Shown here piece after piece: positions 16,605-25,931 of a DNA stretch of 64,000 nt. The notes below the pieces were generated by a model. That model did no database searches, was not told the DNA's origin, and saw only the letters and a list, made by a program, of their open reading frames with translations. The stretch comes from Oleisolibacter albus (GTDB lineage Bacteria > Pseudomonadota > Alphaproteobacteria > Azospirillales > Azospirillaceae): contig NZ_QGNJ01000001.1 of NCBI RefSeq assembly GCF_003336875.1, forward strand, positions 434,001 through 498,000. The letters run 5' to 3'. Within the stretch, counting starts at the first letter, position 1. Every line of letters starts with the position of its first letter. Position numbers and translations under genes: made by a program.

Positions 16605-17902
16605 CACAGGCGGTATTCGATGGTGGCCGACCGGCGCAGGTCGCGCAGATAGCGGCGCTGCTGCATGTCCAGCCGCTCCAGGAACAGGGCGTTGCGCACC
16701 TGGTCCAGCGGCGGCAGGCTGCCTTCCGGCACCACGCGGTCGCAGACCATCAGGATCATGGCACCATGATCGGTCATCATCGGCGGCGTCGGCGTGCCGA
16801 CACCCAGGCTGGAGACGAACTGGCCGATCTGCGCCGGCAGGTCGGCGATGCGGGTCAGCGGCTGGGCCAGGGTCTGGGCGCCGGGCAGGCGCTGGGCGGC
16901 GGCGTCCAGCGCCTCGCAGCTGGAGGCCTCCTCGGCCACCTGCTTGGCCGCCGCCATCACGGCCTCGGCCTGCTGCGCATTGCCCACCGGCAGCACGAAC
17001 TGGCGCAGGCTGACCTGGATCTCCTTGGGATCGCCGGCGGAAACGGCGCGCTGGTCGCGCAGCCACAGGATATGGAAACCGGCCACGCTGCGGATGGGAC
17101 GGGAGAACTGGCCCGGGCGCAGCTGCTGCAGGGCGCGGTCGAGATTCTCCTCCAGCTGGCCCTGCTGGATCCAGCCCAGGTCGCCGCCGGTGGCGGCACC
17201 GGCCGACTGGGAGAATTGCTGGGCCACGGCCTGGAAATTGGCCCCCTGCCCGATCTGGTCGACCAGACGGTCGGCCAGCTGGCTGGCCTGCTGCTCATCC
17301 GTGGGCTTGTCCACGGGAATGAAGATCTCGGAGACCAGATATTCCGGCTTGCCGGCATTGGCCTTGATGCGCTCGAGATAGGCGTTGACCTCCTCGTCGG
17401 CCACGACGACGCTCGGGCGCACGGCGCGCTGGACCAGCTTGCTCCAGGCGACATGGGCGATGGTCTGTTCGCGGATGGTGCTGAAGGGCACCCCGCTCTT
17501 GTCCAGCGCTTCCTTGAACTGGTCCATGGTCATGCGGTTGCGCTTGGCCAGATCGTTCAGCTCGTCATCCACATCATCCGGGCTGACGCTGACGGTACGC
17601 TGCCGCGCCTCCTGGATCTGCAGCCGCTCGTCGATCAGCAGGCGCAGCACCTGCGGCAGCAGGCGCTGCCGCGCCTCGGCCGTGTCCGGCAGGCCGGAGG
17701 AGACCAGGGCCAGCCGCAGGCGGGCCAGCACGTCGGCCATGGTGATGGCTTCCTCGTTGACCACGGCGGCGATGCGCCCCTCGGCAGGATCGCCCTGCTG
17801 CGCGGCCGCCGGATACGCGGCGAACAGGAAGGCGGCGGTGACGCCGGCGAGGGTGCTCCGGAGGAGGCTTTTCATGGTGCGTCGGATCACAGGCTGAGAC
17901 AT
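16604..17902 (-). CDS. surA: Periplasmic chaperone and peptidyl-prolyl isomerase SurA
   Basis: A 432-residue periplasmic chaperone that escorts outer-membrane barrel proteins, including LptD, to the BAM complex. It has a signal peptide (hydrophobic core about residues 16-34) and a SurA_N helical domain starting IAAVVNEEAITMADV. A clear parvulin domain follows (about 175-275, with EYLVSEIFIPVD and GGDLGWI), then a second, degenerate parvulin-like domain (about 285-390). The first codons include a possible alternative start at MKSLLRS (17875). It sits between lptG and pdxA as in many proteobacteria. Confidence 0.95.
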   Translation of the reverse strand: MSQPVIRRTMKSLLRSTLAGVTAAFLFAAYPAAAQQGDPAEGRIAAVVNEEAITMADVLARLRLALVSSGLPDTAEARQRLLPQVLRLLIDERLQIQEARQRTVSVSPDDVDDELNDLAKRNRMTMDQFKEALDKSGVPFSTIREQTIAHVAWSKLVQRAVRPSVVVADEEVNAYLERIKANAGKPEYLVSEIFIPVDKPTDEQQASQLADRLVDQIGQGANFQAVAQQFSQSAGAATGGDLGWIQQGQLEENLDRALQQLRPGQFSRPIRSVAGFHILWLRDQRAVSAGDPKEIQVSLRQFVLPVGNAQQAEAVMAAAKQVAEEASSCEALDAAAQRLPGAQTLAQPLTRIADLPAQIGQFVSSLGVGTPTPPMMTDHGAMILMVCDRVVPEGSLPPLDQVRNALFLERLDMQQRRYLRDLRRSATIEYRL

Positions 17903-17951
17903 GGTGGGTTCTTATAGAGGTTAATCCGCCCGGAGGCAAAGCACCGGACGG

Positions 17952-19046
17952 TCAACCATCCTCCGTATGGAGCAGGGCGGCCATCCCCAGCATCACCGTG
18001 GCCCCCGCCGGGGCCCAGGCGGCCAGCATGGCGGGAATGCTCCCCGACAGGCCCAGGGCCTGGACCACATCGCGGATGACGAACAGGACCAGCGCCACCA
18101 GCAGGCCGCTGGCGATCAGCATCAGCGTCCCGCCCTGCCGGGTTTGCCGCAGGGCGAAGGCCGCCGCCAGCAGGACCATGGCGGCGAACAGCACGGGCTG
18201 GGCCAGCAGCGTGTGCCAGTAGAGCCGATGCCGCAGCGAGGACAGGCCCGTAGCCTCCAGCGTGGCGATGAAGCGCGGCAGCTCCCAGAAGGACTGGGTA
18301 TCGGGCGGCGCGAAACTCTCCTGGATCCGCTCCTCCGTCAGCACCGTGGGCAGGCGGTAGCGGGCCAGGAATTCAGGCGCCCGGCCGGGACGGTTGTACC
18401 AGGCTTCGCGCAGGTCCCAATAGCCGGGGGCCAGAGTCGCGGCCTGGGCGTCGATGCGGCTGGTCAGGCCGCCCTCGGCGCCGTTCAGCAGCACCATGAC
18501 CCGGCGCAGCTCCAGCGTGCCCGGCACCACCGACTCCGCGTGGATCAGATAGCCGCCGGTCTCCCCCGGCTGGCGCAGCCAGACGCCGGACTTCGACACG
18601 TCGAAGGACGAGGTCTGTCCGCGCAGATAGCGGTTCTCCAGCCGCTCATAGCGGGTCAGCATGGCGGAGAAGATGGGATTGAGCACGGTGATCTGCAGCA
18701 CGCCCAGCGCCACCGCCACCAGCAGCACCGGGGCGATGAACTGCCAGACCGAAATGCCGCTGGCCCGCGCCACCACCAGCTCCTGCGTCCGCGTCAGGCG
18801 CGAGAAGGTGTAGAGGCCGCCGAACAGCACGACGAAGGGGAAGATCTGCTGCCCGATCTCCGGCAGCTTCAGCAGCCCCATGGCGACCACCAGCTGGAAC
18901 GAGGCTTCGGGCCGGTTGGCGGCCCGGCGCAGCAGCTCCACCGTGTCCAGCAGGTAGATGATGGACAGCATCACGGCCAGGACCACCAGGAACCACAGCA
19001 GGAACTGGCGCCCGATATAGACGGACAGGGTCGTCGACAGGCGCAT
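17952..19046 (-). CDS. lptG: LPS export ABC transporter permease LptG
   Basis: A 364-residue YjgP/YjgQ-family permease. With LptF and the ATPase LptB it extracts lipopolysaccharide from the inner membrane and passes it to the LptC-A-D bridge. Three transmembrane helices lie at the N-terminus, a periplasmic beta-jellyroll of about 170 residues in the middle, and three helices at the C-terminus. ATG 19046 overlaps the lptF stop by one base. This pair is syntenic with surA and is taken as the housekeeping LPS transporter. A second pair occurs at 61439-63795. Confidence 0.95.
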   Translation of the reverse strand: MRLSTTLSVYIGRQFLLWFLVVLAVMLSIIYLLDTVELLRRAANRPEASFQLVVAMGLLKLPEIGQQIFPFVVLFGGLYTFSRLTRTQELVVARASGISVWQFIAPVLLVAVALGVLQITVLNPIFSAMLTRYERLENRYLRGQTSSFDVSKSGVWLRQPGETGGYLIHAESVVPGTLELRRVMVLLNGAEGGLTSRIDAQAATLAPGYWDLREAWYNRPGRAPEFLARYRLPTVLTEERIQESFAPPDTQSFWELPRFIATLEATGLSSLRHRLYWHTLLAQPVLFAAMVLLAAAFALRQTRQGGTLMLIASGLLVALVLFVIRDVVQALGLSGSIPAMLAAWAPAGATVMLGMAALLHTEDG

Positions 19047-20173
19047 CAATGTCCCTCCGCCGTGGCGGCGGGACGGCCCAGCAGCCGCCGCATCCGCCGC
19101 CATTGCTTCATGTACCACAGGCCGCCGGCCACCGGCGCCAGCACCAGCAGATAGAGCAGCGGCGTCAGCGGCGGCGTCTTGCCCGCGAGATTGGCCACGC
19201 CCAGCACGGCGCTTTCCAGCACCAGCGCCGCCACGGCGGCGGCGGCGATGCGGCGGGTCCGGCCACGGCGCGAGAATTCGCCCGGCAGCAGGGCACAGAG
19301 CGCCAGCACGGTGAAGGCCGGCGCCAGCAGCGGCATCGACAGGCGGCTGTGCAGCTCGGCCCGCAGGCGCGAGGCGAACTGCTGATCCAGCGGGTCGGCC
19401 GAGATGTGCAGCAGCTGGCCCAGCGGCCGTTCGCGCGGGTCCGGCCAGCGCTGCCCCAGCTCCTTGCGCAGCGATTGCAGATCGACGGCGTAGCGGTCGA
19501 ACTCCAGCCATTCCAGCTTGCCCGTGGCCTCGTGGAACTTCAGCTGGGTGCCGTTGAACACCACCACCCGCGGCGCGCCGTCGCCATCGACCAGCATGCC
19601 GCGGTCGGCAATGACGGTGGTGGCCTCCTCGGGGGAGCGCACATCATGGATCAGCAGGCCCGACAGCTCGCCATTGCGGCCACGGTCGCGCACATAGACG
19701 GTGAGGCCCGGCCCCACATCGTTGAAGGTGCCCTCGCGCAGCAGCACAGCCGTGTATTCGCTGCGGACCTCGTTGCGCAGGCGGATCATCTCCCGCTGGG
19801 CCGCCGGGCCGATGCTGATGGTCAGCGCATAGCAGATCAGGGCCACGACCACCGACAGCAGCAGGGCCGGCCGCGCCAGCGCCAGCGGCCCCAGACCGGC
19901 GGCCCGCATCACCACCAGCTCGCTGTCCATTGTCAGCCGGTTGTAGGTGAACAGCACCGCGGCCAGCAGCCCCACCGGCAGCACCAGATAGAGGAAGGTG
20001 GGAAAGGTCAGGATGGCCAACCGGAAGAACATGGACAGCGGCGCGCCGCCCTCCACCACCAGCTGGACCAGCCGCATGGACTGGGTCAGCCAGATGGCCA
20101 CCGACAGGCCCGCGGTGACGAAGACCGTCGCCACCGTCAGGTTCCGAAGCAGATAACGGCTGATCTGGTTCAT
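19046..20173 (-). CDS. lptF: LPS export ABC transporter permease LptF
   Basis: A 375-residue YjgP/YjgQ-family permease that pairs with LptG. It has the same architecture: N-terminal helices, a periplasmic jellyroll domain (about residues 120-260) that contacts LptC, and C-terminal helices. MNQISRYLLRNL at 20173 was chosen because it is the family's usual beginning and has a GGGAAGG ribosome site; the frame is open to 20224. It is the first gene of the five-gene operon and diverges from pepA across 275 nt. Confidence 0.95.
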   Translation of the reverse strand: MNQISRYLLRNLTVATVFVTAGLSVAIWLTQSMRLVQLVVEGGAPLSMFFRLAILTFPTFLYLVLPVGLLAAVLFTYNRLTMDSELVVMRAAGLGPLALARPALLLSVVVALICYALTISIGPAAQREMIRLRNEVRSEYTAVLLREGTFNDVGPGLTVYVRDRGRNGELSGLLIHDVRSPEEATTVIADRGMLVDGDGAPRVVVFNGTQLKFHEATGKLEWLEFDRYAVDLQSLRKELGQRWPDPRERPLGQLLHISADPLDQQFASRLRAELHSRLSMPLLAPAFTVLALCALLPGEFSRRGRTRRIAAAAVAALVLESAVLGVANLAGKTPPLTPLLYLLVLAPVAGGLWYMKQWRRMRRLLGRPAATAEGH

Positions 20174-20448
20174 GCCTTCCCGTACCACAGAGCCGGGTCC
20201 GTTCCCCGCTCCCCACACGCGCAACCCGCCACCGCCCTAGCGCATCATTGCGTCGGCATCGTGGCGCCGGTCTGCGGTCCCCGCAAAAGGACCCCGTCGG
20301 AGCGCCGCATGGCTTGACACGGTCGGGACGCTGTTCTTTATCGACTCCCAGAGTGCGAGACAACACCCGGGACGGGTTCCGCGTCCGGCAGCAGCCCTGT
20401 CGTCTGCCCGCCAGAACAGCCTGTGCCCACCACAACAGAGAGCCAAGA

Positions 20449-21942
20449 ATGAAGATCGCCTTCTCCCCGGTGGCCCTGCCCAAAGCGGGCGTCGTGGCCG
20501 TGACCGTTGCCGCCGAGCGTGCCCTGGGCGCCTTCGGCCGGGATCTGGACCAGCGGACGGGCGGGCTTTTGACCCGCGCCATGGAGTCGGGCCGTTTCAG
20601 CGGCAAGGCGGACGAGGTGCTGACCGTGCTGGCCCCCACCGGCGTGGACAGCGGCCGCATCCTGCTGGTCGGCATCGGCAAGCCGGCCGAGGTCACCGCC
20701 CTGACGGCCAACAGCGCCGGCGCCGTGGCCGTGGCCGGCCTCGTCACCTCCGGTGAGACCGAGCTGTCCATCGCCGTGGACAGCCATGACGGCGTGACCC
20801 TGCCGGCCGCCGAGCTGGCCGTGGAGATCGCCTTCGGCGCCGCCTCGCGCAGCTACCGTTTCGACAAGTACAAGACCAAGACCCCGGCCGAGAAGAAGCC
20901 CAGCCTGAAGAAGGTCACCGTGCTGACCGACGAGGCCAAGGCCGCCAAGAAGGCCTGGGACCGGCAGGAGAAGCTGCTGGACGGCGTGTTCCTGACCCGC
21001 GACCTGGTGTCCGAGCCCGGCAACATCATCTATCCGGAGTCCCTGGCCGAGCACTGCCTGGCGCTGAAGGATCTCGGCGTCGAGGTCGAGGTGCTGGACG
21101 AGAAGAAGATGAAAAAGCTGGGCATGGGCGCCCTGCTGGGCGTGGGCCAGGGCAGTGCCCATCCGCCCCGGCTGGTGATCATGCGCTGGAATGGCGGTGC
21201 CGAGGGCGATGCGCCCGTGGCCTTCATCGGCAAGGGCATCACCTTCGACACCGGCGGCATCTCCATCAAGCCGGCCGCCAACATGGAAGACATGAAGTGG
21301 GACATGGCGGGCTCCGGCGCCGTCATCGGCCTGCTGGCCGCCCTGGCCGGCCGCAAGGCCAAGGCCAATGTGGTTGGCGTGGTGGCCCTGGCCGAGAACA
21401 TGCCCGGCGGCAACGCCCAGCGCCCCGGCGACATCGTCACCAGCATGTCCGGCCAGACCATCGAGGTGCTGAACACCGACGCCGAGGGCCGGCTGGTCCT
21501 GGCCGACGCGCTCTGGTACACGCAGGCCACCTTCAAGCCGAAGTTCATGGTCAACCTCGCCACCCTGACCGGCGCCATCATCGTCAGCCTGGGCAACGAG
21601 CATGCCGGCCTGTTCAGCAACAATGACGAGCTGGCCGAGCGGCTGGCCGCCACCGGCAAGAAGACCGGCGAGCTGCTGTGGCGCATGCCCCTGGCCCCGG
21701 CCTATGACAAGGACATCGACAGCGACGCCGCCGACATGAAGAACATCGGCCGCCCGATGACCGCCGGCAGCATCATCGGCGCCCAGTTCCTGCAGCGCTT
21801 CGTCAACGGCACCCCCTGGGCCCATCTGGACATCGCCGGCACGGCCTGGGCCAAGGCCGACCGCGGCATCGTGCCGAAGGGGGCCACCGCCTTCGGCGTG
21901 CGCCTGCTGGACCGGCTGGTGGCCGATCACTACGAGGGCTGA
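20449..21942 (+). CDS. pepA: Leucyl aminopeptidase (M17 family)
   Basis: A 497-residue cytosolic dinuclear-metal aminopeptidase that releases N-terminal residues. The C-terminal catalytic domain has GKGITFDTGGISIKP (a metal ligand and the active-site Lys) and the signature NTDAEGRLVLADAL, which holds further metal ligands and the catalytic Arg. PepA proteins of enterobacteria also bind DNA; whether this one does is unknown. ATG 20449 begins MKIAFSP, and the open frame upstream is non-coding leader. It is transcribed divergently from the lpt operon, in the conserved order with holC. Confidence 0.96.
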   Translation: MKIAFSPVALPKAGVVAVTVAAERALGAFGRDLDQRTGGLLTRAMESGRFSGKADEVLTVLAPTGVDSGRILLVGIGKPAEVTALTANSAGAVAVAGLVTSGETELSIAVDSHDGVTLPAAELAVEIAFGAASRSYRFDKYKTKTPAEKKPSLKKVTVLTDEAKAAKKAWDRQEKLLDGVFLTRDLVSEPGNIIYPESLAEHCLALKDLGVEVEVLDEKKMKKLGMGALLGVGQGSAHPPRLVIMRWNGGAEGDAPVAFIGKGITFDTGGISIKPAANMEDMKWDMAGSGAVIGLLAALAGRKAKANVVGVVALAENMPGGNAQRPGDIVTSMSGQTIEVLNTDAEGRLVLADALWYTQATFKPKFMVNLATLTGAIIVSLGNEHAGLFSNNDELAERLAATGKKTGELLWRMPLAPAYDKDIDSDAADMKNIGRPMTAGSIIGAQFLQRFVNGTPWAHLDIAGTAWAKADRGIVPKGATAFGVRLLDRLVADHYEG

Positions 21943-21961
21943 GGCCCGTTGTTCCCGGAAC

Positions 21962-21986
21962 GGCCGGCAGGGTGACCCTGCCGGCC
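21962..21986. terminator. GC-rich hairpin after pepA
   Basis: A perfect 11-bp stem (21962-21972 with 21976-21986) and a TGA loop begin about 20 nt after the pepA stop. A TTTT follows 10 nt later. It may act as a weak or partial terminator, or as an mRNA 3' stabiliser, before the next gene. Confidence 0.5.
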
Positions 21987-22032
21987 CGCCCGACCGTTTT
22001 GCCGTCCCGCCCGCATCCGGAGTATCGTTCCC

Positions 22033-22575
22033 GTGATCCGCTCCCCGATCCGCCGCAGCGCCCTGATCCTGGCGGGGCTTCTGGTCCTGGGCCTGATCCC
22101 GCCCGGCCTGGCCCTGCCCGGTCTGACCCCGGCGCCGGCTGCGGCCCAGGCGGCGCAGAAGCGGGAGCCGAACAGCCAGCTGGTCGGCGCCCTGCCCGAC
22201 GTGCCCAAGGGCTGGACAGCGGGCGAACCGCAGCTGGCCGGCGGCGTGCTGGCCATGTACACGGCGCTGTCGGCCGAGCGCGTCTATCGCCGTGGCCCCG
22301 TCGCGGTCACCGTGGCCGCCGCGCGCAGCCCGACCCTGGTCAGCGCCATCCGCGGCTCCATCACCACCCCAGCCAACCTGCCCCCGGCATCCCGCGTCGC
22401 CCTCGTGGCCAAGCAGCGGGCGGTGATCGTGGAAAGCCAGCAGCCGCACCGCATCATCATCCAGATCCCGGTGGGCGTGTCGGGTCTGGCCATGCTGTCC
22501 ACCGACACCGCGACGCTGGACGATCTGATGGCCCTGGCGGCCGGAATCGATTTCAGCGACCTGGGCGACCGGTGA
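22033..22575 (+). CDS. Hypothetical exported protein
   Basis: A 180-residue protein with a clear signal peptide (basic start MIRSPIRRS, hydrophobic core to about residue 38, cleavage near AAAQA). The mature part has no motif I recognise; it contains DVPKGWTAGEPQ and a beta-rich stretch HRIIIQIPVGVSGL. The start is GTG 22033, with GGAG about 11 nt upstream. It sits between pepA and holC on the same strand, 90 nt after pepA, and may be co-transcribed with them. Its function is unknown. Confidence 0.8.
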   Translation: MIRSPIRRSALILAGLLVLGLIPPGLALPGLTPAPAAAQAAQKREPNSQLVGALPDVPKGWTAGEPQLAGGVLAMYTALSAERVYRRGPVAVTVAAARSPTLVSAIRGSITTPANLPPASRVALVAKQRAVIVESQQPHRIIIQIPVGVSGLAMLSTDTATLDDLMALAAGIDFSDLGDR

Positions 22576-22624
22576 GGACGGCCCCTCCCCTGTTGAACCT
22601 GCAATCCGGAAGGCACGGCGGGGC

Positions 22625-23074
22625 ATGAGCGAGCTGCGCTTCTACCATCTGACCCGCGCTTCCCTGGAGCAGACGCTGCCCGGGCTGCTGGAGAAGTCGC
22701 TGGAGCGCGGCTGGACGGCCGTTGTCATGACCTCCAGCGAGGAGCGGGCCGAGGCGCTGGCCCTGCATCTCTGGACCTGGAAGCCCGACAGTTTCCTGCC
22801 CCATGGCACGGCCAAGGATGGCTTTCCCGAGCGGCAGCCGGTCTATCTGACCGCCGCCGACGAGCGCCCCAACGACGCCCATGTGCTGTTCCTGACCGAT
22901 GGGGCCGAAAGTGCGCGGCTGGGCGACTATGCCCTGGTCTGCGACCTGTTCGACGGCACCGATCCCGACGCCGTCGCCGCGGCCCGCCGCCGCTGGAAGG
23001 CCGCCAAGGAGGCCGGGCACGGCCTGACCTACTGGCAGCAGACCGAGCGCGGCGGCTGGGAGAAGAAGGCCTGA
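22625..23074 (+). CDS. holC: DNA polymerase III subunit chi
   Basis: A 149-residue subunit of the clamp-loader assembly that links DNA polymerase III to single-strand-binding protein. The order ELRFYHLTRASLEQ, RGWTAVVM, ALALHLWTW and SFLPHGTA is the typical HolC pattern, ending with a cluster of basic and aromatic residues. ATG 22625 starts 49 nt after the exported-protein gene. Its neighbourhood with pepA is conserved across proteobacteria. Confidence 0.95.
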   Translation: MSELRFYHLTRASLEQTLPGLLEKSLERGWTAVVMTSSEERAEALALHLWTWKPDSFLPHGTAKDGFPERQPVYLTAADERPNDAHVLFLTDGAESARLGDYALVCDLFDGTDPDAVAAARRRWKAAKEAGHGLTYWQQTERGGWEKKA

Positions 23075-23087
23075 CAGCAGGCCGGCG

Positions 23088-24116
23088 CTACTGCGCCGCC
23101 GTCTCCCCCTGCTCGTCCCGGATCTTGCGCCAGGCCGCCACATTGCGGTTGTGCGCCTCCAGCGTTTCGGCGAAGGCGTGGCCGCCGCTGCCATCGGCCA
23201 CGAAATAGAGGAATTTGTGCGCCTCCGGGTTCAGCGTGGCCTTCAGCGAGGCCAGCCCCGGATTGGCGATGGGACCGGGCGGCAGCCCGTCCGCCACATA
23301 GGTGTTGTAGGGCGAGTCGAGCTTCCAGTCGGCCCGGGTCAGCGGCCGGTCCAGCGGCCCCTTGCCCCCGGTCAGGGCATAGATGATGGTCGGGTCGGAT
23401 TGCAGCTTCATGCCCAGCCGCAGACGGTTGGCGAAGACGCCGGCCACGCGCGGGCGCTCGGACGCCACGGCGGTCTCCTTCTCGATGATCGAGGCCAGGG
23501 TCACCGCCTGCTCCGGCGTCGTCACCGGCAGGCCGGCCGCCCGGCCCGGCCACAGCTCGGCCAGGGCCTTGCGCATGGCCTCCTGCATGCGGGCCACGAT
23601 CTCGGCCCGGCTGTCGCCCCAGGAATAATGATAGGTCTCCGGCAGCAGCGTACCGTCGGCCGGCACCGGATCGACCGTACCGGCAAGGCCCGGCTCGCCC
23701 TCCAGCAGGACCAGGATCTGCCGGCTGGTCAGCCCCTCCGGCACGGTGACGCGGCGGACCACGGTCTTGCCGCTCTCCAGCAGGTCCAGCACGGACTGCA
23801 CGCTCATCCCGGCGGTGAAGGCGTACTCACCGGCCTTGAGGCGCTGGGCGCTCTCACGCAGCTTGGCGGCCAGCATCAGGTCGTAGGGACTGCGCACCAC
23901 GCCCGCGCCCGCCAGCTGGCGGGCGATGGCCTGGACGCCGCTGCCCCTGGCGATGACCAGCTGGCTGTCGGCGGCCAGCGGCCCCGGCCCGGTATAGCGC
24001 TGCCAGCCATACCATGCCCCGCCGCCGGCCAGGGCCAGCAGCAGAAGCAGAAACGCCGCCGCCGGGAGAACCCAGCGGCGGCGCTTGACCGGCGGATCGG
24101 CCTTGTCGGTGGACAC
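23088..24116 (-). CDS. mltG: Endolytic murein transglycosylase
   Basis: A 342-residue inner-membrane enzyme (YceG family) that cleaves nascent glycan strands and so sets their length. One transmembrane helix (about residues 14-36) is followed by a LysM-like subdomain and the catalytic domain. The catalytic Glu lies in ASIIEKE, with LQSDPTIIYAL and the conserved SPYNTY and PPGPIANPG downstream. The start is GTG 24116, 8 nt after fabF. Its place after fabF on one transcript (acpP-fabF-mltG) is a common bacterial arrangement. Confidence 0.96.
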   Translation of the reverse strand: MSTDKADPPVKRRRWVLPAAAFLLLLLALAGGGAWYGWQRYTGPGPLAADSQLVIARGSGVQAIARQLAGAGVVRSPYDLMLAAKLRESAQRLKAGEYAFTAGMSVQSVLDLLESGKTVVRRVTVPEGLTSRQILVLLEGEPGLAGTVDPVPADGTLLPETYHYSWGDSRAEIVARMQEAMRKALAELWPGRAAGLPVTTPEQAVTLASIIEKETAVASERPRVAGVFANRLRLGMKLQSDPTIIYALTGGKGPLDRPLTRADWKLDSPYNTYVADGLPPGPIANPGLASLKATLNPEAHKFLYFVADGSGGHAFAETLEAHNRNVAAWRKIRDEQGETAAQ

Positions 24117-24124
24117 GGCCCGGA

Positions 24125-25390
24125 TCAGTCGATCGACGTGAAGATCAGCGAGGCGTTGGTGCCGCCGAAACCGAAGCTGTTGGACAGCGCGGCGCGGACC
24201 TTGCGCTCCTTGGCCTTCAGCGGCACCAGGTCGGCGCCTTCCGTGCCCTCGGAGGGATTCTCCAGGTTCAGGGTCGGCGGCACGATCTGGTCGCGGATCG
24301 ACAGGATGGAATAGATGGCCTCGACGGCGCCGGCGGCCCCCAGCAGATGGCCGATGGCCGACTTGGTGGAGGACATGGACGCGCCGCTGAGATCGGCCCC
24401 GAACAGGCGGCGCACGGCCCCCAGCTCGATCAGGTCACCCACCGGCGTGGAGGTGCCGTGGGCGTTGATGTAGTCGATCTCGCCCGGGTTCAGGCCGGCC
24501 CGCTTCAACGCCATCCTCATGGCACGGAAGCCGCCATTGCCGTCCTCGGCCGGAGCGGTGATGTGGTAGGCGTCGCCCGACAGGCCGTAGCCGATGATCT
24601 CGGCATAGATCTTGGCGCCGCGCTTCTTGGCGTGCTCGTACTCTTCCAGCACGACGACGCCGGCGCCCTCGCCCATGACGAAACCGTCACGGTCCTTGTC
24701 ATAGGGGCGGCTGCCCTTCTGCGGCGTATCGTTGAAGCCGGTGGACAGCGCACGGGCCGCGGCGAAGCCGGCCAGACCCAGGCGGCAGACCGCCGCCTCG
24801 GCGCCGCCGGCCACCATGACATCGGCATCGTCGAAGGCGATCAGCCGGGCCGCATCGCCCAGCGCGTGGGCGCCGGTGGAGCAGGCCGTGACCACGGAGT
24901 GGTTCGGACCCTTGTAGCCGTGGATGATCGAGACATGGCCCGAGGCCAGATTGATCAGGGACGACGGGATGAAGAAGGGGGAGATGCGGCGCGGACCCTT
25001 TTCGGCCAGCAGCAGCGAGGACTCGTAAATCGATGACAGGCCGCCGATGCCGGCCCCGATCATCACGCCGGTGCGCTCGGCCTGTTCCTCGGTGTCGGGC
25101 TTCCAGCCGCTGTCCTTGATCGCCTCATCCGCCGCGCCGATGGCGTAGAGGATGAAATCGTCGATCTTCTTCTGGTCCTTGGGCGTGACATAGCTGTCGG
25201 GGTTGAAGACCCCGGCGCCCTCGGTTCCGCGGGGCACCATACCGGCGATCCGGCAGGGCAGATCGGAGACATCGAAGCTGTCGATGGCGCGGATGCCGGA
25301 CTGACCGGCGATCAGACGGTCCCAATTGTGCTGCACGCCAACCCCGAGAGGGCTGACCATGCCAAGACCGGTGACGACGACACGGCGCAT
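24125..25390 (-). CDS. fabF: Beta-ketoacyl-ACP synthase II
   Basis: A 421-residue condensing enzyme of type II fatty-acid synthesis; it elongates acyl-ACP with malonyl-ACP and adjusts unsaturated chain length with temperature. It contains the active-site Cys in VTACSTGAHAL, the His of NAHGTSTPVGD, and the His of AIGHLLGAAG, plus the typical start MRRVVVTGLGMVSPLG. The start at 25390 lies 109 nt after acpP. The frame is open 32 codons upstream through the intergenic region. Confidence 0.97.
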   Translation of the reverse strand: MRRVVVTGLGMVSPLGVGVQHNWDRLIAGQSGIRAIDSFDVSDLPCRIAGMVPRGTEGAGVFNPDSYVTPKDQKKIDDFILYAIGAADEAIKDSGWKPDTEEQAERTGVMIGAGIGGLSSIYESSLLLAEKGPRRISPFFIPSSLINLASGHVSIIHGYKGPNHSVVTACSTGAHALGDAARLIAFDDADVMVAGGAEAAVCRLGLAGFAAARALSTGFNDTPQKGSRPYDKDRDGFVMGEGAGVVVLEEYEHAKKRGAKIYAEIIGYGLSGDAYHITAPAEDGNGGFRAMRMALKRAGLNPGEIDYINAHGTSTPVGDLIELGAVRRLFGADLSGASMSSTKSAIGHLLGAAGAVEAIYSILSIRDQIVPPTLNLENPSEGTEGADLVPLKAKERKVRAALSNSFGFGGTNASLIFTSID

Positions 25391-25499
25391 GGGTGCGACC
25401 TGTACCTGGTTTCCCCTGGTGGCCGGCTCCGCGAACGGTCCGGCCCGAAATGGTGCGAGGCCAGCCCGGATGGGCTGGCCCCACAAGCGGCCCGATGGA

Positions 25500-25736
25500 T
25501 CAGGCGGACTTCGACTGGATGAAGTCGATGGCGTCCTTCACCGTCAGGATCTTCTCGGCGGCATCGTCCGGAATCTCGATCCCGAACTCCTCCTCGAACG
25601 CCATCACCAGCTCGACGGTGTCCAGCGAGTCGGCGCCCAGGTCGTCGATGAAGCTGGCGGTCTCGGTCACCTTGGCCTCTTCCACGCCCAGGTGCTCGAT
25701 GACAATCTTCTTAACGCGCTCGGCAATGTCGCTCAT
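25500..25736 (-). CDS. acpP: Acyl carrier protein
   Basis: A 78-residue acidic helical protein that carries the growing acyl chain on a 4'-phosphopantetheine attached to Ser in [12 protein letters not shown]. Length and sequence are typical. A 195-nt gap to fabG upstream suggests its own strong promoter, as is usual for this highly expressed gene. fabF follows 109 nt downstream. Confidence 0.98.
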   Translation of the reverse strand: MSDIAERVKKIVIEHLGVEEAKVTETASFIDDLGADSLDTVELVMAFEEEFGIEIPDDAAEKILTVKDAIDFIQSKSA

Positions 25737-25931
25737 CTGATTTGACCTTTCAGGATCTTCCGGTGGGTAGTCGTATTCTGGTGGCTCTGGTGAGTAGGAC
25801 GGGTCTGCGACGGGTATCCTGTCTGCGCCAGTCTGTTCTCGCGCCGGTCAGAAAAGTGCCGTCACATAACATACCCCGCGGTCCCTGACCAGCATCGCTG
25901 ATACTGCAGGGGTCCTGGCGGGGTCCCGGCC

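Noticed and set aside
20338-22626. A 762-codon open frame antisense to pepA and the exported-protein gene
   Set aside because: It spans two real genes and an intergenic region, and its Gly/His/Gln-rich translation is the usual shadow of high-GC coding DNA.
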